Below are positions 15,755-21,835 of a stretch of DNA of 21,835 nt, in pieces. Each line of letters opens with the position of its first letter. Position 1 is the first letter of the stretch. Made by a program: the position numbers and the translations under genes. The DNA comes from Leptospiraceae bacterium (lineage in GTDB: Bacteria; Spirochaetota; Leptospiria; Leptospirales; Leptospiraceae), in assembly GCA_027485405.1 (NCBI GenBank), contig JAIXRB010000170.1:1-21835 (forward strand). Direction: 5' to 3'. The notes under the pieces were generated by a model, which worked only from the letters and a program-made list of their open reading frames with translations, did no database searches and was not told where the DNA came from.

Positions 15755-15928
15755 CTCTCATCAATCTGCCAAATTTATAAGCATTCTTTCTAGATTGGAA
15801 AAATCTCACTCTCTTAGAACTAGCAAAATGCTACAGAATCGTGCATAGATTTCCCAAGTCCCACCTCAGCTGGGTTGGTACAGATATTGCAACCTTATCT
15901 CCAAAACCAAAGGATTCGGGAGAGAAAG
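15755..15928 (+). other. Intergenic region with short hairpins upstream of the small secreted protein
   Basis: These 174 bases contain no gene I can support. There are three small inverted repeats: AGATT/AATCT (15792-15806), TAGCA/TGCTA (15821-15833), and CCAA-GT-CCCA paired with TGGG-TTGG (15854-15878). In addition GGTTG (15873-15877) can pair with CAACC (15890-15894), which excludes the third hairpin. None is followed by a T run, so none is a standard terminator. The region probably carries the promoter and leader of the gene starting at 15929; no clear -35/-10 pair was found. Confidence 0.4.
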
Positions 15929-16363
15929 ATGAAAAAGTTTCTAGTTTGCTTGGCTTGCCTCACAGTTCCGCTTTTTGCGGAAATTCCTGCTCTTCTATCT
16001 GAGGATGTAAACAGCCTTTTGGACACATACGACACTCCAACTTTGACTCTGATTTCAAATGAGCTCATCCAACTTGCCGCAAAGGAAGAAAAGGCTGGGG
16101 ATTTCAAGCTAGCTTCAGAGCATTTAAAGCAAGCGATTCTTATCCGAGAAGGGATTGGGCAGACCCAGACAAAAGCGCATGCCTCATTGTTATTATTTAG
16201 TTCATCTATTTTTCAAAAATCTGGCAATTCCTGCGAGGCATCTCGGCTTGCGGATAAGGCAGACCAAACTTTTGCAAGTCTAGGGAGATTTAGGTTTTCC
16301 GAGATTGCAAAAAAGGACAGAGACTCGTATTCTAAAGAGTGTTCTGCCCTTGCGTTCAAATAG
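15929..16363 (+). CDS. Small secreted protein with TPR-like helical pairs
   Basis: The 144-aa protein starts MKKFLVCLACLTVPLFAEIP, a classic Sec signal peptide with probable cleavage after LFA (residue 17). The mature part is about 125 residues, nearly all helical. The stretch AAKEEKAGDFKLASEHLKQA and a second one around FQKSGNSCEASRLADKADQ look like two degenerate tetratricopeptide helix pairs, so a protein-protein role in the periplasm is plausible. I do not recognise a specific family. The start is set by GGGAGAG with five to six bases to the ATG at 15929; an upstream in-frame ATG at 15875 lacks such a site and would bury the signal peptide. It lies downstream of the PBP gene and converges on the next gene. 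Confidence 0.75.
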   Translation: MKKFLVCLACLTVPLFAEIPALLSEDVNSLLDTYDTPTLTLISNELIQLAAKEEKAGDFKLASEHLKQAILIREGIGQTQTKAHASLLLFSSSIFQKSGNSCEASRLADKADQTFASLGRFRFSEIAKKDRDSYSKECSALAFK

Positions 16364-16413
16364 GATTTGATTCTTTCTGGAGATGGTTACTCACTTTGAT
16401 TCTGCCCTTTGAG

Positions 16414-17094
16414 TCAATCCAACTTCACGCTGAAATAGGCGTGGGGTTGGAATTCTTTTAATGCATACTTTTTTCTAGCATTCCAAAAACTCTTGTTTTC
16501 TACAAATGGCTGACTGATTTCCCAAGCTATCCCAAAGTCGGACTCTTGGTAGTTTGATTCTTGTTGTAAGCTAATTAAAGATTGGTTATGAAAGTGATAA
16601 AGCAAAACATGAGTCGGTTTCTCTTTGTTTTCCTCTCTTGTCTCCTTGCATTTCTTCTCAGAGTTTGGTGAGAATTTGCATTTCAAGCGGACAATTTGCA
16701 TGGTTTCCAAGAGAATCCAGTTTTCTCTTTGAATCCATTTGCCTTTGCCTTGGCTTTCTTCTGTTTCGATTGTCTTAGAGCTAGGTTCCATTGTTTGAGA
16801 AAATCTTTTCTCAAAGCTTCCATCCGAGAAGAATTCAATTTCTTCATTCCAATCTACTCTCAGATTGGGAGAGAAGACATTTGTCTTTGCATTGGTTCGC
16901 TTTCTATAAACCCCTAAGGGTTGTAGGGATTGATTCGATTGGGATGCTATTGATTTGGCAGGAAGTTCTCTGATCCAGTCTGGTCTTTTGGCAAAACAAG
17001 ACAGAGAACATAAAATGACTATAACAAGTAAAAATGGGACGACGGAAAAAGCAAAGGGAGCTTTAAAACTGAAAGTAGATAAAATCTTGTCCAC
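16414..17094 (-). CDS. Hypothetical exported protein, possible lipoprotein
   Basis: The 226-aa protein is not recognised. After MDKILSTFSFKAP comes a long hydrophobic run (~14-33) ending in ILCSLSCFAK. Cys33, preceded by S-L-S, is a plausible spirochaetal lipidation site, and Cys29 is a second candidate; an uncleaved anchor is the alternative. The mature part is polar, with a beta-like FFSDGSFEKRF segment and a KGKWIQRENWILLET segment reminiscent of lipocalin-type small lipoproteins, though this is weak. The start is GTG at 17094 with GGAG three bases upstream, inside the MBOAT gene, giving an unusually long 32-base overlap; no other start lies before the hydrophobic run. It is the last gene of the SppA-MBOAT operon and could be the extracytoplasmic partner of the acyltransferase. 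Confidence 0.72.
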   Translation of the reverse strand: MDKILSTFSFKAPFAFSVVPFLLVIVILCSLSCFAKRPDWIRELPAKSIASQSNQSLQPLGVYRKRTNAKTNVFSPNLRVDWNEEIEFFSDGSFEKRFSQTMEPSSKTIETEESQGKGKWIQRENWILLETMQIVRLKCKFSPNSEKKCKETREENKEKPTHVLLYHFHNQSLISLQQESNYQESDFGIAWEISQPFVENKSFWNARKKYALKEFQPHAYFSVKLD

Positions 17095-18487
17095 CGTCTC
17101 CGTAGATGCCTAATAAAAGCAACATGCAAACTGCAAAAAAAGGCAATAGGATGTTTTGGAATCGCTTCATTTTAGTATAAACTACATCTGAAATTTGGAG
17201 GTAATTGAAAAATAAAGTGAGCAGGATAAAGAGTGGCAATTCGTCCACTCGGTCTAAGGTTTCTCCTACTGATTTGAAAGTAAATGTGTTCCCAATGATT
17301 GTCAAAGCGACAGTCATCGACTCTTCTCCTCTTGCGGCGGCTCTGAAAAACACTCCAGAGGTAGTAAAGGCAACATAAACAAAGACGACTCGGATCACAT
17401 TGACAAAGGGGAATTCGGGCAGTAGGGTTTTTTTGCCACGTGCCAAATATAAGGTTCTTTCAATCCAAAGAAATGCCCCGAGATAAGCACCCCAAGCTAC
17501 GAATGCCCAGTTTGCTCCATGCCATAACCCACCTAAACACATAGTTGCGAACATATTCACATTAGATCGAAAAACAGAACCTTGGTTACCACCGAGTGGG
17601 ATATACAGGTAGTCTCTAAGCCAGGAAGAAAGTGTAATATGCCACCTGCTCCATAGCTCTCGAAAACTTTTGGAAAGATAGGGTCCTTTGAAGTTCTCAG
17701 GGATTTCGTAGCCCAAAAGATTTGCCGATCCCCGGGCCATATCCGTATAGCCTGAGAAATCACAATAGATCTGCGATGCAAAAGCCAACGTAGAAAAGAA
17801 AAGCGAGTACGAATCGTACTTGTCTGGGTTCATGTAAATCGGAGCCACAATGGGAGCGATGTTTTCGGCAATGACCACTTTTTTAAAGAGACCACCCAAG
17901 ATAAGGAAGAGACCTTTTTTCATTCGGTCTGGGTCGATTTGCGGATTGTCGATCTGCGGAAGAAAGTTGTCAGATCGCATAATGGGCCCGGCAATCAACT
18001 GCGGAAAAAACAAAACAAACAAGAAGTAATCTTGCACTTTGATTCGCTCTTTGATGATTCCGCGATGGATATCAACTTGGATAGCAATGATCTGAAAGGT
18101 ATAAAAGCTAATAGCTAATGGTAAAAAAATGCTTAATGAATCCGACCAAGACTTGAGTGCCGTATAGCCTGATATGGAATATATGGAGTTTGTTACAAAA
18201 TAGAAGTACTTAAAAAAACCCAGATTGATTAAGTTTAGAATTAGAACTGTTTTTAATAAAAAAGTATGCGATTCGCCTTTCTCTTTCTTTTTGAAAATCT
18301 GTTCACTAAACAAGTAGTTGACGAGAACCACACCTAAAAAATGAAAAAGAAACGGAAAACTAAAATAAGCGTAAAACAAAACCGAACTGAATATCAGCAA
18401 AGGTTTTCTGCCCTTTTGGGGCAGATTCCAATAGAGAAGGTAAGTGAAAGTGAAGAGAATTAGATAGGGAATCGAATTAAAAAGCAC
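17063..18487 (-). CDS. MBOAT family membrane-bound O-acyltransferase (AlgI/DltB-like)
   Basis: The 474-aa protein has about ten membrane helices and begins in the standard MBOAT manner (MLFNSIPYLILF, then LLYWNLPQKGRKPLLIFSS). Core motifs are FFPQLIAGPI (160-169), YCDFSGYTDMARG (241-253), FRELWSRWHITLSSWLRDYL (275-294) with H283, and GGLWHGANW (319-327) with the catalytic-type His323. These proteins move acyl, usually acetyl, groups across or onto envelope polymers, as AlgI does for alginate and DltB for D-alanine. Here the acceptor is unknown; no alginate or dlt genes and no SGNH/AlgJ-like partner are nearby. The start is GTG directly after the sppA TAA, with GGA eight bases upstream, so translation is coupled to the peptidase gene. 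Confidence 0.92.
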   Translation of the reverse strand: MLFNSIPYLILFTFTYLLYWNLPQKGRKPLLIFSSVLFYAYFSFPFLFHFLGVVLVNYLFSEQIFKKKEKGESHTFLLKTVLILNLINLGFFKYFYFVTNSIYSISGYTALKSWSDSLSIFLPLAISFYTFQIIAIQVDIHRGIIKERIKVQDYFLFVLFFPQLIAGPIMRSDNFLPQIDNPQIDPDRMKKGLFLILGGLFKKVVIAENIAPIVAPIYMNPDKYDSYSLFFSTLAFASQIYCDFSGYTDMARGSANLLGYEIPENFKGPYLSKSFRELWSRWHITLSSWLRDYLYIPLGGNQGSVFRSNVNMFATMCLGGLWHGANWAFVAWGAYLGAFLWIERTLYLARGKKTLLPEFPFVNVIRVVFVYVAFTTSGVFFRAAARGEESMTVALTIIGNTFTFKSVGETLDRVDELPLFILLTLFFNYLQISDVVYTKMKRFQNILLPFFAVCMLLLLGIYGDGGQDFIYFQF

Positions 18488-19468
18488 TTATGGATTCCAG
18501 AGGTATAAGAATTTGGATGAAGGCATAGGTTCTAAAATGGGGTGAAGGTTTCCCAAGGTAAAAGCCTTTGACGGGTCAATGCCTGCTTGGTAAACGTTGT
18601 CAACCTTGCCTCTTCCTCTTTGTAGAACCACTAACCTAGGGTTCCCGTTTCGGTTGCCAGAATACTTTGGATGGTTCATTACTTGTAAAATAAAATCATC
18701 AAAGTATCCAATAAAATCTATCAGACCTTCGTTTTTTGCTTGTTCTGCGGTGAAGATTCTTCCATCGCAAATTGTTTTCAATCTAGCTTCGGAAGCGTTT
18801 GGTCTTCCTCTTTTCACAATTGTAAAGAAACGATCAAAAAGCCCGTCAACAATGGATTGCAGTATTTTTCTTTGCTCGGGTCCCATTTCTGTTAAAGGAG
18901 AGCCAATGGTTTTGTTGTTCCCACTTGTGATCGATTGGTCTTTCACTCCAATTTTATCCAGACCCTCCTTTACATTGACACCACCCAAAACCACTCCAAT
19001 GGAACCAGTGACAGTCGTTGGATGTGCTCCAATGGAATCAGAAGCCATTGAAATGTAATAGGCTCCGCTGGCGGCTGTGTCCATAAAGCCTGCCACAACT
19101 GGGATGTTTTTCTTTCGTTTGAATTTTAAGATTTCTTCATAAAGGATATCGCTCGCAGTAACAGTGCCACCAGGGGAATTGATTTTTAAAAGAACCCCTT
19201 TTACATTGTTGTCTCGCTCTGCGTATTTGAGAGCTTCTTTTACCCGAGATACCATTGATTCAACAGAACCACCAAAAAATGACTCTTTCGTTTCATCTGA
19301 AATCACTCCTTCAATGGGGATCATTAAAATCTTGTCTTCATCCCGCCCTGAAATTACTTTTTCCTCAAAATCTTGGCGGAGCCCAGAGCCCAGTCCTGGA
19401 AAAGTAGCAAAAACACAGCTTTGGAAAAGAAAGGAAATACCGAAGGCTAAAAAGAGTCGTCGAGACAT
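18488..19468 (-). CDS. sppA: Signal peptide peptidase SppA-type S49 serine protease
   Basis: The 326-aa protein is a short-form SppA. An N-terminal hydrophobic segment (~4-22) contains FQSC, a possible lipidation site at Cys18; otherwise it is a simple anchor. The peptidase domain shows IPIEGVI (50-56), INSPGGTVTASD (96-107), TAASGAYYISMASD (131-144) with nucleophile Ser134, and NNKTIGSP (184-191) with the base Lys186. The TGSIGVVLGG stretch (154-163) completes the S49 pattern. Members trim remnant signal peptides at the inner membrane, on the periplasmic side, and usually work as oligomers. It opens the operon with the MBOAT gene and the possible lipoprotein, and diverges from the aldose epimerase gene across 60 bases. 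The ribosome site (GGA, three bases from the ATG) is weak. Confidence 0.93.
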   Translation of the reverse strand: MSRRLFLAFGISFLFQSCVFATFPGLGSGLRQDFEEKVISGRDEDKILMIPIEGVISDETKESFFGGSVESMVSRVKEALKYAERDNNVKGVLLKINSPGGTVTASDILYEEILKFKRKKNIPVVAGFMDTAASGAYYISMASDSIGAHPTTVTGSIGVVLGGVNVKEGLDKIGVKDQSITSGNNKTIGSPLTEMGPEQRKILQSIVDGLFDRFFTIVKRGRPNASEARLKTICDGRIFTAEQAKNEGLIDFIGYFDDFILQVMNHPKYSGNRNGNPRLVVLQRGRGKVDNVYQAGIDPSKAFTLGNLHPILEPMPSSKFLYLWNP

Positions 19469-19507
19469 ACGTCCGTTTTATTTTCCGAAAGGCAGGGTTC
19501 AATCTTT

Positions 19508-19526
19508 TTTGAAGGGAGTTTTCAAA
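19508..19526 (+). promoter_or_regulatory. Small hairpin displaying the ribosome binding site of the aldose epimerase-like gene
   Basis: TTTGAA (19508-19513) pairs with TTCAAA (19521-19526) around the 7-base loop GGGAGTT. The loop contains the only good Shine-Dalgarno core, GGGAG, ten bases from the ATG at 19529. Two flanking G-T pairs could lengthen the stem. The effect on translation is unknown, and an A+T-rich 6-bp stem is weak. Confidence 0.35.
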
Positions 19527-19528
19527 GG

Positions 19529-20437
19529 ATGCAGTTACATACAAAAACATCGCGATTTCATATTGATTTAAAGGCTGGGGGACAGTGGCTAGGACTTTGG
19601 TTTCAAGCTCCTTCCGATCAAAAAGAAATCAGCGTGGTTTCAGGTTACCGCCCTTCTGATCCATTCTTTGCCTCTGGTTCTTTTCTAATGTTCCCTTGGG
19701 TCAATCGATTGGCGCTCAGCCCTTACCAGTTTCCTCCCTATTTCCCGAGTAAACATTGGTTAACAGACAGAAATGGGATTTCTTTGCATGGTCTTTATCA
19801 CGGTCTTGAACGAACCCTCTTGGCAGAAAAGCAAACGGCCGATTCCCACTTTATTGAGCTTGGTTTTTCTCTACCCGAGGATTGGAAGGATAGCGACCTA
19901 GCTCAGATCGATTTAAAAGAATCCTACAATTTACTAGGACAATCTTTAAAAATCAGCTATTCAATCACTAACAACTCGGAACACGAATTTTCCTTCGCTC
20001 TAGGCATTCATCCCTATTTTCGAATGGGCGAGGGCAGTGGGGTTGATGACTTGAAACTGTTTGGTTCCGGATTTCATGAAGTTCAACTCGATGACAATTC
20101 ACTCCCAAAAAAAGTTTTAGAAGATTCTATAGTTCTAAAAGAAGAAATGTCCCTAGAAGGCAAGACTCTGGACACTTTGTACAAAAACACACGAAAATTC
20201 CAAGAACAGCCTTATATTGGATTCTTTTCTATTTCTCGAAGAGAACGCCTACGAATCCAAGGTGATCAAAACACAGACTTTTTCCAGGTCTATACCCCTT
20301 CCGATCGGAAGTCGATTGCAATAGAACCAATGACGGGTTCTGGGAATTTTTTGCATTTTGAAGGGTCGCGACCATTAAAACTAGCAGTAGGAGAATCAAT
20401 AAACGTACATTTTTTCGTAATTTTAGAAGAATTTTAG
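19529..20437 (+). CDS. Aldose 1-epimerase / mutarotase-like protein
   Basis: The 302-aa protein has the galactose mutarotase fold signatures. FPWVNRL (55-61) carries the N59/R60 pair, and SLHGLYHG (85-92) carries the conserved H87. GIHPYFR (159-165) contains the acid His161, and IEPMTGSGN (265-273) contains the base Glu266. It should interconvert anomers of a hexose or a hexose phosphate in the cytoplasm, without cofactor; the sugar is not predictable, and YeaD- or GalM-like roles are both possible. There is no signal peptide. It begins 60 bases from the divergent sppA gene and is followed by the small HTH-like gene after 46 bases. All key residues are present and the length is normal. Confidence 0.88.
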   Translation: MQLHTKTSRFHIDLKAGGQWLGLWFQAPSDQKEISVVSGYRPSDPFFASGSFLMFPWVNRLALSPYQFPPYFPSKHWLTDRNGISLHGLYHGLERTLLAEKQTADSHFIELGFSLPEDWKDSDLAQIDLKESYNLLGQSLKISYSITNNSEHEFSFALGIHPYFRMGEGSGVDDLKLFGSGFHEVQLDDNSLPKKVLEDSIVLKEEMSLEGKTLDTLYKNTRKFQEQPYIGFFSISRRERLRIQGDQNTDFFQVYTPSDRKSIAIEPMTGSGNFLHFEGSRPLKLAVGESINVHFFVILEEF

Positions 20438-20483
20438 CTATTCGGTTCGTTCTGTCCGTCTGAATAATAAAAGAGGAATCAAA

Positions 20484-20696
20484 ATGTCCGAAAAAGTTAT
20501 CGCATCATGTAAAGAAGTCAGTAAGCATCTGATTGAAATCAAGTACTTCGCAGAGAAGAAAAATACAAGCAGAACGTCTGTGTATCGCGCTTTGTACGAT
20601 AAAAAATTGAATGAAGTAAAATTGGGAAAGAACTCTCGTTTTATTGTTATCGATGATTCTGCAAAAAACTGGAAACCAGGACGAACTAAGAAATAA
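20484..20696 (+). CDS. Small HTH-like basic protein of 70 residues
   Basis: I cannot assign a family. The 70-aa protein is rich in lysine. Residues ~20-40 (KYFAEKKNTSRTSVYRALYD) read like a helix-turn-helix in which NTSRTSVYRAL is the recognition part. Residues ~45-56 (VKLGKNSRFIVID) form a beta-hairpin wing. The whole resembles excisionase/MerR-like small DNA-binding domains. A good ribosome site, AGAGGAAT, is four bases before the ATG, which argues that it is a real gene. It sits 46 bases after the epimerase gene and 21 before the LOG gene, upstream of rpmB. It is not accompanied by integrase or phage genes, so an excisionase role is unlikely; a small transcription factor is the more natural guess. 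Confidence 0.72.
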   Translation: MSEKVIASCKEVSKHLIEIKYFAEKKNTSRTSVYRALYDKKLNEVKLGKNSRFIVIDDSAKNWKPGRTKK

Positions 20697-20717
20697 GTTT
20701 TGATTTTCTAATCTTTC

Positions 20718-21494
20718 ATGACAACGTATCCTGCCGATAGTCAGGACATGACCAGTTTGGCTTTTGAAAACAAAGAGTTCCTCCATGGAAACGAAGCGGG
20801 ACCAGTGAGAATTCTCACTGAATATCTGCACCCTAAGGCAGAATTCCAAAACCAGGGAATTACTGATACAGTTGTCATGTTTGGTTCGGCTAGAATCCCT
20901 AGCCCAGAATCTTCGCAAAATCACTTGTATTCCAAGTTTTACAAGGAAGCGCAAGAATTCGCGAAACTTATGACAGAGTGGGGAAAAAATCTGGATTCAG
21001 AATTTCCCGATAGAAAGCTTTTTATCTGCACTGGTGGTGGTCCGGGAATTATGGAAGCAGGGAACCGCGGAGCTATTGAAGCTGGTGGCGAGTCTGTTGC
21101 CCTAAACATATCCATCCCTCATGAACAGCATGTAAATCCCTATGCCTCCGAGAGACTTAGCTTTCATTTTCATTACTTTTTTATGCGCAAGCTTTGGTTT
21201 ATGAAAAATTGCCGAGCCATGATAGCCTTCCCCGGTGGCTTCGGCACATTCGATGAATTGTTTGAGACACTGACCCTAGTCCAAACAGGGAAGAAAAAAC
21301 CAATCCCCATATTGCTCTATGGTTCAGAGTTTTGGAGAGAAGTTGTGAATTTCCCAAAACTCGCCGAATACGGACTGATTTCGCCCGAAGACCTCCGCAC
21401 CTTCCATTTTGTGGATTCCCCAAAGGGGGCTTTTTTGCACCTCCAAGAAAAGATTCGAATCGAATTGACCAAGAAGCACGATCTCAAAACATAG
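20718..21494 (+). CDS. LOG family protein (TIGR00730-type nucleotide 5'-monophosphate phosphoribohydrolase-like)
   Basis: The 258-aa Rossmann-like protein has the two family signatures: TGGGPGIMEAGNRGA (105-119) and FPGGFGTFDELFE (171-183). VMFGSARIP (53-61) is the opening strand and loop, and MRKLWFMKNC (156-165) is the conserved linker. LOG proteins release the base from nucleoside monophosphates, which in some organisms activates cytokinin-type molecules; related proteins (PpnN) adjust purine nucleotide pools. They were long mislabelled lysine decarboxylases. Which activity applies here is unknown. The ~45-residue N-terminal extension before the first strand fits the longer, PpnN-like subgroup better than plant-type LOG. 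There is no clear ribosome site before the ATG. It lies 18 bases upstream of rpmB and is probably cotranscribed with it. Confidence 0.9.
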   Translation: MTTYPADSQDMTSLAFENKEFLHGNEAGPVRILTEYLHPKAEFQNQGITDTVVMFGSARIPSPESSQNHLYSKFYKEAQEFAKLMTEWGKNLDSEFPDRKLFICTGGGPGIMEAGNRGAIEAGGESVALNISIPHEQHVNPYASERLSFHFHYFFMRKLWFMKNCRAMIAFPGGFGTFDELFETLTLVQTGKKKPIPILLYGSEFWREVVNFPKLAEYGLISPEDLRTFHFVDSPKGAFLHLQEKIRIELTKKHDLKT

Positions 21495-21512
21495 CGAAAC
21501 AAGGCGAGATTT

Positions 21513-21812
21513 ATGGCAAGAAGATGTGTAGTAACAGGCAAGGGAACCACAGCAGGGAACAATGTTGCCCATTCCCACAAGAAAAACAGACGCATTTGGA
21601 AAGTGAATGTTATCACTAAACGAATCTTTTTAGAAGACGAAAACCGTTGGGTTCGAGTGAAAATCTCAACTCGTGCATTGAGAACACTTCGCAAAAAAGG
21701 ACTCAAATCGGCGATCCAAGAACATGGTGGAGACATCACTGCGATAGCTCCTAAAAAATATGTTGGAATCAAAGCCACTGCCCCTAAAGCAAAAGCCACC
21801 CAAGCCGCCTAA
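21513..21812 (+). CDS. rpmB: 50S ribosomal protein L28
   Basis: The 99-aa protein begins MARRCVVTGKGTTAGNNVAH, followed by SHKKNRRIWKVNV, a typical L28 start with its rRNA-contacting basic stretch. STRALRTLRKKG (about 52-63) is the second hallmark. The middle FLEDENRWVRVKI and the long form of the protein fit the leptospiral version. It joins the large ribosomal subunit late in assembly. The C-terminus carries a low-complexity Ala/Lys/Thr tail (about 85-99), which is probably disordered. Only the first of the possible zinc-ligand cysteines (Cys5) is present, so this is a cysteine-poor version. AAGGCGAG precedes the ATG with five bases between. Only 23 bases follow the stop, so its downstream context is not visible. 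Confidence 0.97.
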   Translation: MARRCVVTGKGTTAGNNVAHSHKKNRRIWKVNVITKRIFLEDENRWVRVKISTRALRTLRKKGLKSAIQEHGGDITAIAPKKYVGIKATAPKAKATQAA

Positions 21813-21835
21813 ATCCAAAGCCCAAAAGAACAAAA

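Noticed and set aside
15792..15833. Small hairpins after the PBP stop as a terminator
   Set aside because: Five-base stems without following T runs do not make a convincing intrinsic terminator.
16366..16403. Nine-base direct repeat TTTGATTCT in the convergent gap after the small secreted protein gene
   Set aside because: Two copies in AT-rich noncoding DNA with no third copy or structure; likely chance.
18597..19058. Plus-strand open frame of 153 codons
   Set aside because: It is antisense to the sppA catalytic region; SppA motifs and active-site residues are intact on the minus strand.
20484..20696. Phage excisionase interpretation of the 70-aa HTH-like protein
   Set aside because: No integrase, attachment repeats or other phage genes are in the window, and the neighbours are ordinary chromosomal genes.
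20505..20954. Minus-strand open frame of 149 codons
   Set aside because: It overlaps the small HTH-like gene and the start of the LOG gene on the opposite strand. The plus-strand genes have a good ribosome site (HTH) or family motifs (LOG).
21317..21799. Minus-strand open frame of 160 codons
   Set aside because: It is antisense to the end of the LOG gene and nearly all of rpmB, both secure.

Overview
The window reads as chromosome from a spirochaete, most likely a Leptospira. The basis is the L28 protein (MARRC...HSHKK...RRIWKVN...FLEDENRW...STRALRTLRKKG), the pairing of DUF4254 with a family 9 glycosyltransferase, an adenylate cyclase with a DUF5939-type front end, and moderate AT-richness. 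Genus assignment is from remembered protein character, not from a search. I see no phage or plasmid genes, insertion sequences, CRISPR arrays, tRNA or rRNA. This is dense core-type chromosome of short, mostly divergent or convergent operons with gene overlaps of 4-32 bases.

Layout. (1) 1-4340, minus strand: an O-antigen ligase-like membrane protein, a GH5 glucosylceramidase-like hydrolase and a cyclase cut by the window edge, in that transcription order. (2) 4391-5674, plus: a GT4 glycosyltransferase resembling glycolipid synthases, divergent from block 1 across 50 bases that hold a perfect dyad. (3) 5696-8408, minus: DUF4254 protein, GT9 heptosyltransferase-like enzyme and an unrecognised membrane-anchored protein. 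(4) 8508-9311, plus: an NRDE/TANGO2 protein that may have a leaderless mRNA. (5) 9338-12275, minus: rhomboid protease, lipoate ligase-like protein and serine hydroxymethyltransferase, with 4-base overlaps at both junctions. (6) 12299-16363, plus: metallo-beta-lactamase-fold hydrolase, class A penicillin-binding protein and, after a 174-base gap, a small secreted helical-repeat protein. (7) 16414-19468, minus: SppA-type peptidase, MBOAT O-acyltransferase and a putative lipoprotein. (8) 19529-21812, plus: aldose epimerase-like protein, a 70-aa HTH-like protein, a LOG-family nucleotide hydrolase and ribosomal protein L28.

Theme. Much of the window serves the cell envelope: polysaccharide ligation or polymerisation, glycolipid synthesis and perhaps turnover, heptosyl transfer, peptidoglycan polymerisation, O-acylation and membrane proteolysis. 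The most attractive leads are the possible glycolipid synthesis/hydrolysis pair (GT4 and a GH5 with no export signal) physically linked to a cyclase, the DUF4254-GT9 pair, and the SppA-MBOAT-lipoprotein operon. I did not find a clearly unprecedented system; all functional links between neighbours are inferences from gene order.
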